A program made the position numbers and the translations under genes. Positions 7,144 to 9,950 of a stretch of 9,950 nucleotides of DNA are shown one piece after another. The DNA lies in NCBI GenBank assembly GCA_010030605.1, contig RHCK01000031.1, positions 1 through 9,950 of the forward strand, read 5' to 3'. The notes under the pieces were generated by a model. It ran no database searches, had not been told where the DNA came from, and saw only the letters and a list, made by a program, of their open reading frames with translations. The DNA is from Acidimicrobiia bacterium. Lineage in GTDB: Bacteria > Actinomycetota > Acidimicrobiia > Acidimicrobiales > Ilumatobacteraceae. The number at the start of each line of letters is the position of its first letter. Position 1 is the first letter of the stretch.

Positions 7144-8228
7144 GAACCACCATCCAAGGGATCGTTCATTCGTCGCAGAAAATCGCGTTCGATGTCGTTG
7201 CGCGGTCGAGCCCCGCCGATCAATTCGTCAGCACGGTGCAAGGAGAGACCGTTGAGGAATTGACTGACATCATCGCCCAGTGCCGCGCCGTCGCCCTCGG
7301 CCAACGCGCGGGCATAACACGATGGTGCTCGTTCGCAGAAGGACAGGCACGCATCGGCGAACGAGGTTGGAGCGGCCAACACCATGTCGAACAGGTTGGT
7401 GGCCCCCTCGCCGTCGTCGTCGCCGACCAAGTGCGACATGTCGCTGGCCGCGGACTCCATCAATTCGAATCCTTTGCGAGCGCGTTCGGCTTGGAATCGC
7501 AGATCTTCGCCGACGCGCACAACGGCGTTGTTGGAACCCGGACGGGTGAGCACGAGAAAACCCTCGAGGGACAACGCGATGTCGTCGGCCAGACCCAATT
7601 GTTCGAGAACCATCGCCAGTGCGTGAACGTACAAACCCATCTGCGCACGGGCGTGCGCCAGATCGGACTTCGACGTGTGTCCGCCTCGATCGGCGTACGT
7701 CTTGATTTCGCCCACGCACAACGACGGCCGTCCGTCGACGATGGTGACCGCGAGAGCGTCGATGATGAGGGTCGCTTCGGGCAACATCACGCCCTTGGGA
7801 ATTCGCACGGTGGCGCTGGACACGACGCCCTCGAACGCGCGATCACGCGCCAGCACCTTCAGGAACTTTTCGGTGTGGTCGATGGCGTCGTCGATGTCGG
7901 CGAGCGGACCGCCGTTGATGGAGATGCGGAAGTCGAGAAAGTGCGGATCGGGTCGGGAGAACATCTCCTTGGCCGACATCGCCTTCAAAAGTCGTTCGCC
8001 GTTGTTGGCCACCAGACCCGCTTCGAATCGACGACCACGAGCGAGCGCGAACACCGACTGACCTTCCTTGGGTGCCGCCGGGTTCTCACGTCGGGCGACC
8101 GATCCCATCTTCACGTTGTGCACGGCCGACATCAGATTCGCACCGCAACCGGGATGTTTCACCCACTGCTCGAATCGGCGGCGGGTGTCACGCCGGTTGG
8201 CGGGAAGGGGCACCGGGACGGAGTTCAT
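7140..8228 (-). CDS. Cas4/AddB-like PD-(D/E)XK nuclease with putative Fe-S cluster
   Basis: From ATG 8228 this is 362 residues. The nuclease core is visible: ARGRRFEAGL (63-72), ATLIIDALAV with Asp157, CVGEIKTY with Glu174 and Lys176, and QMGLY (196-200), the QxxxY motif of the RecB/AddB/Cas4 group. Cys28 (HPGCGANL) and Cys294, 298 and 304 (CLSFCERAPSC) sit at the two ends of the domain, as in Fe-S nucleases where the cluster staples N- and C-terminal parts. The spacing C-x3-C-x5-C differs slightly from the usual C-x2-C-x5-C. The protein is longer than stand-alone Cas4 (about 200), and there is no cas1, cas2 or CRISPR nearby, so a CRISPR role is unlikely. It is the first gene of the operon and overlaps the next by ATGA. 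GTG at 8234 is an alternative start; neither has a Shine-Dalgarno sequence. The likely substrate is DNA ends or single strands. Confidence 0.82.
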   Translation of the reverse strand: MNSVPVPLPANRRDTRRRFEQWVKHPGCGANLMSAVHNVKMGSVARRENPAAPKEGQSVFALARGRRFEAGLVANNGERLLKAMSAKEMFSRPDPHFLDFRISINGGPLADIDDAIDHTEKFLKVLARDRAFEGVVSSATVRIPKGVMLPEATLIIDALAVTIVDGRPSLCVGEIKTYADRGGHTSKSDLAHARAQMGLYVHALAMVLEQLGLADDIALSLEGFLVLTRPGSNNAVVRVGEDLRFQAERARKGFELMESAASDMSHLVGDDDGEGATNLFDMVLAAPTSFADACLSFCERAPSCYARALAEGDGAALGDDVSQFLNGLSLHRADELIGGARPRNDIERDFLRRMNDPLDGGS

Positions 8229-8238
8229 ATACACATGA

Positions 8239-8250
8239 ACGGTAGACCGT
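8239..8250 (-). promoter_or_regulatory. Possible promoter/operator of the four-gene operon
   Basis: ACGGT-AG-ACCGT is an inverted repeat with 5-bp arms, centred in the 45 bp between cysM and the operon. On the minus strand TACCGT (8244 down to 8239) fits TANNNT and ends 10 nt before ATG 8228 and 4 nt before GTG 8234. The overlap of a -10-like box with a palindrome would suit a repressor site, but the arms are short and I see no -35 box, so this may be chance. Readthrough from cysM is the alternative source of transcription. Confidence 0.3.
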
Positions 8251-8273
8251 GCCCGAAATGTGCGGAGCCGGGA

Positions 8274-9098
8274 TCAGAAATAGATGATTTTCTCGGCGCG
8301 GGCCTCGGCCTCGTCGAGATCGTCGGTGTACGCCCCGGTCGAGAGGTACTTCCAGCCGCCATCGCAGACGATGAACACGATGGTGCCTTCCTCGATCTCG
8401 GAGGCCACCTTGGCCGCACCGGCTAGTGCCGCGCCGGTGCTGATGCCGGCGAAGATGCCGCACTCGCGCACGATGCGTCGCGTCCATTCGATGGATTCGC
8501 GGGGGCGCACCACGCGCTTGCGATCGAGAACGTCGAAACCGTGCCAGTTGTCGAATAACGGCGGAATGTACCCCTCGTCGAGATTGCGCAGACCTTCGAC
8601 GCGCTCACCGAGCGGTGGTTCGACGGCGATGATCTTCACATCGGGCTTGTGTTCTTTCAGGAAACGACCGGTGCCCATGAGCGTGCCACTGGTTCCCAGA
8701 CCGGCCACGAAGTGGGTGATCTCCGGGCAGTCGCGCAGAATCTCGGGTCCGGTGTTTTCGTAGTGAGCGCGCGGATTCGCGTCGTTGGCGTATTGATACA
8801 GGAAGCACCATTCCGGGTTGGCCTTAGCCATCTCGATGGCGCGCGCCACGGCGCCGTTGCTGCCCTCTTCACCGGGCGTGAGGATGATCTCGGCCCCGAA
8901 AATCTCGAGCATCTGTCGGCGTTCGATGGACACGCTCGTCGGCATGAGGATCTTGATGGGGTAACCCTTGATCTGAGCGATGGCCGCCAACGCGATTCCG
9001 GTGTTGCCCGACGACGGTTCGATGATGGTTTGACCCGGCGACAGACGACCGTTCTTCTCGGCGTCTTCGATCATGGCCTTGGCGATGCGATCCTTCAC
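8274..9098 (-). pseudogene. cysM: Cysteine synthase CysM, N-terminally truncated
   Basis: CysM is a PLP enzyme; the actinobacterial type makes cysteine from O-phosphoserine and the thiocarboxylated carrier CysO. Recognisable parts are VKDRIAKAMIEDAEKNGRL, with the PLP-binding lysine at residue 2; EPSSGNTGIALA (27-38); THFVAGLGTSGTLMGTGRF (about 127-145); AGISTGAAL; and CDGGWKYLSTGAYTDDLDEA near the C-terminus. The C-terminal signature is very close to that of M. tuberculosis CysM. Relative to that 323-residue protein about 50 residues are missing before the lysine, including the usual GNTPLV segment. Upstream of GTG 9098 the DNA is mec coding sequence, not cysM in any frame, so this is a deletion and not a frameshift. 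GTG 9098 overlaps the mec-frame stop as GTGA, so a shortened protein might still be made, but it would lack part of the N-terminal domain and is probably inactive. Confidence 0.85.
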
Positions 9099-9433
9099 CG
9101 AGCCGAACGTGCCACATCGGTGGGGCTGGGATACGCCTCGGTGTGCGTGTGACTGTGCATCACCCCGCGGATTTCGAGTCCCTCATCCTCGGCGGTGCGT
9201 TCGGCACGCAAATGGTCGCGCGGGTCGATGGTGTACACCCGCGCCGACTGATCGACGTTGCGACAGGGAAAGAACCGCACGATCTCGTTGGACCCCGGCG
9301 CACCGGCCATCAGACCACAGGCCTCCAACGGATACTCGCGCACCGCCAGATCGGCCATGGCTTCGCGAACCTGATCGGTGATGACGAGCGAGTCGACCAC
9401 TCCCCCGTCTTGCGTTTCGGGCACACCGTTCAC
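9095..9433 (-). pseudogene. mec: JAMM/MPN metallopeptidase (Mec type), C-terminally truncated
   Basis: Mec is the zinc peptidase that releases cysteine from the CysO-cysteine adduct in actinobacteria. From GTG 9433 the frame gives 112 residues. The JAMM residues are present: the glutamate in YPLEACGLMAG (about 34-44) and HSHTHTEAYPSPTD (about 93-106), that is HxH-x7-SxxD. Four codons after this aspartate the frame enters cysM sequence and stops as ARSAR*. Family members usually continue some 30-40 residues to complete the fold, so this is a broken gene. cysO, normally next, is absent. The start is chosen because TACCCT (9441-9446) precedes GTG 9433 by 7 nt, the same leaderless geometry as smpB. 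GTG 9400 is an alternative nearer the conserved region. Confidence 0.8.
9102..9109. other. Inferred mec-cysM deletion junction with microhomology
   Basis: On the minus strand CGTTCGGC (9109 down to 9102) can be read both as the last recognisable mec codons (..VARSA) and as the cysM codons before the PLP lysine (..FGSVKDR). Left of it the DNA is cysM and right of it mec. An ancestral mec-cysO-cysM array would need to lose roughly 0.5 kb to give this join. Only the join is seen; the ancestral order and the shared 8 bp as the recombination site are inferred from the gene family. Confidence 0.6.
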
Positions 9434-9440
9434 GGCGGTC

Positions 9441-9446
9441 AGGGTA
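9441..9446 (-). promoter_or_regulatory. mec: Putative -10 box for leaderless mec transcript
   Basis: TACCCT on the minus strand fits TANNNT and ends 7 nt before GTG 9433. No Shine-Dalgarno sequence intervenes. It faces away from the smpB box 20 bp to the right, so the two promoters are back to back and any -35 regions would overlap. Confidence 0.45.
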
Positions 9447-9466
9447 ACGGGGCAACGGTCGCGCCG

Positions 9467-9472
9467 TAACCT
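9467..9472 (+). promoter_or_regulatory. smpB: Putative -10 box for leaderless smpB transcript
   Basis: TAACCT fits TANNNT and ends 7 nt before the ATG at 9480. The intervening bases (CACACCC) contain no ribosome site, so a leaderless transcript is likely. No clear -35 box is seen. Confidence 0.5.
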
Positions 9473-9479
9473 CACACCC

Positions 9480-9950
9480 ATGTCCGGTCCCGGAACGAAG
9501 CTCATCGCCAGCAACCGCAAGGCGCGACACGACTACACGATTCTCGACGTGTACGAGGCCGGCATCATGTTGCAAGGCAGCGAGGTGAAGAGTTTGCGCG
9601 AGGGTCACGTGCAATTGGTGGACGCCTACGCCCGACTGGTGAATGGCGAGGTGTGGCTCGAGGGCGTGCACATCGCGCCGTATCAATTCGCCCACGGCGT
9701 GGGTGCGCACGACCCCGCACGACCGCGCAAGCTGTTGTTGAACCGTGCCGAGATCGAACGGCTGGTCGCTCGTGTCGGACAGGAACGATTGGCACTCGTT
9801 CCCTTGAGCCTGTACTTCAAGGACGGTCGCGCCAAGGTGGAACTAGCCTTGGCCCAGGGTCGCACCAAGGGCGACAAGCGCCAAGCGATCGCGAAGAAGG
9901 ACGCCCAGCGCGAGATCGATCGCGAGATGGGCCGCCAACGCAAGGGCAAG
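9480..9950 (+). CDS. smpB: SsrA-binding protein SmpB (stop codon beyond window)
   Basis: SmpB binds tmRNA and brings it to stalled ribosomes for trans-translation. The 157 codons visible begin MSGPGTKLIASNRKARHDYT and include the beta-barrel segments YEAGIMLQGSEVKSLREG (25-42) and LVDAYARLVNGEVWLEG (46-62), and IAPYQFAHG, LYFKDGRAKVELALAQG (116-132) and KGDKRQAIAKKDAQREIDRE (134-153). These match the family throughout, including the basic C-terminal tail that enters the ribosome mRNA channel. The length is already that of a full SmpB, so only a few codons should lie beyond the edge. It is divergent from mec, with the two starts 46 bp apart, and its -10-like box suggests leaderless expression. 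Confidence 0.96.
   Translation, partial: MSGPGTKLIASNRKARHDYTILDVYEAGIMLQGSEVKSLREGHVQLVDAYARLVNGEVWLEGVHIAPYQFAHGVGAHDPARPRKLLLNRAEIERLVARVGQERLALVPLSLYFKDGRAKVELALAQGRTKGDKRQAIAKKDAQREIDREMGRQRKGK

Noticed and set aside
7140..8228. A CRISPR-associated Cas4
   Set aside because: The nuclease motifs are Cas4-like, but the protein is too long, and no cas1, cas2 or direct-repeat array is in the window.
7236..8426. A 396-codon plus-strand open frame
   Set aside because: It is antisense to the Cas4-like nuclease and crosses into cysM; no motif supports it.
9095..9120. A simple frameshift or programmed frameshift joining mec and cysM
   Set aside because: A frameshift would leave the missing mec 3' end, cysO and cysM 5' end readable in another frame; none of that sequence is present.

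Overview
The window looks like a chromosomal segment from a high-GC actinobacterium. Three things point there: (i) the genes mec, cysM, murI and rph lie in the same order and strand as in the conserved actinobacterial block known from Mycobacterium tuberculosis (mec-cysO-cysM-rhomboid-murI-Rv1339-rphA); (ii) several starts have a TANNNT -10 box 6-7 nt upstream and no Shine-Dalgarno sequence, as expected of leaderless transcripts; (iii) codons are GC-rich with long antisense shadow ORFs. An Acidimicrobiia-like lineage is my guess, not shown.

Layout, left to right. Minus strand: the 5' end of rph (1-163), preceded in transcription by murI (219-1103). Plus strand, divergent from murI: a small Dabb-domain protein (1159-1476) and a 10-TM EamA/DMT transporter (1483-2316), 6 nt apart. 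Minus strand: a tight four-gene operon read from 8228 down to 2329, made of a Cas4/AddB-like PD-(D/E)XK nuclease with four candidate Fe-S cysteines, a 511-residue protein I do not recognise, a compact SF1 (Upf1-like) helicase, and a TM0106-type RecB-like nuclease with an RNase H-fold C-terminal domain. All three junctions overlap (ATGA, ATGA, TTGTCTGA), so the four products are probably made in fixed ratio and work together. Minus strand again: a cysM lacking its first ~50 codons (8274-9098), joined directly to a JAMM peptidase gene lacking its 3' end (mec, 9095-9433). Plus strand: smpB (9480 to the window end), divergent from mec.

Two points stand out. First, the four-gene nuclease/unknown/helicase/nuclease operon sits where the conserved block would run from cysM to murI, so it looks like a lineage-specific insertion among housekeeping genes. 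It is the best candidate here for an undescribed DNA-repair or anti-invader system. Second, the neighbouring cysteine-biosynthesis genes appear to have lost about half a kilobase: the end of mec, all of cysO and the start of cysM are absent, and the two remnants meet at a possible 8-bp microhomology. Either the CysO-dependent cysteine route is broken in this genome or the assembly is wrong at that point.

Intergenic spaces are all short (12-55 bp), so there is no gene-free stretch over 300 bases. I saw no tRNA, rRNA, CRISPR array, insertion sequence or convincing intrinsic terminator.
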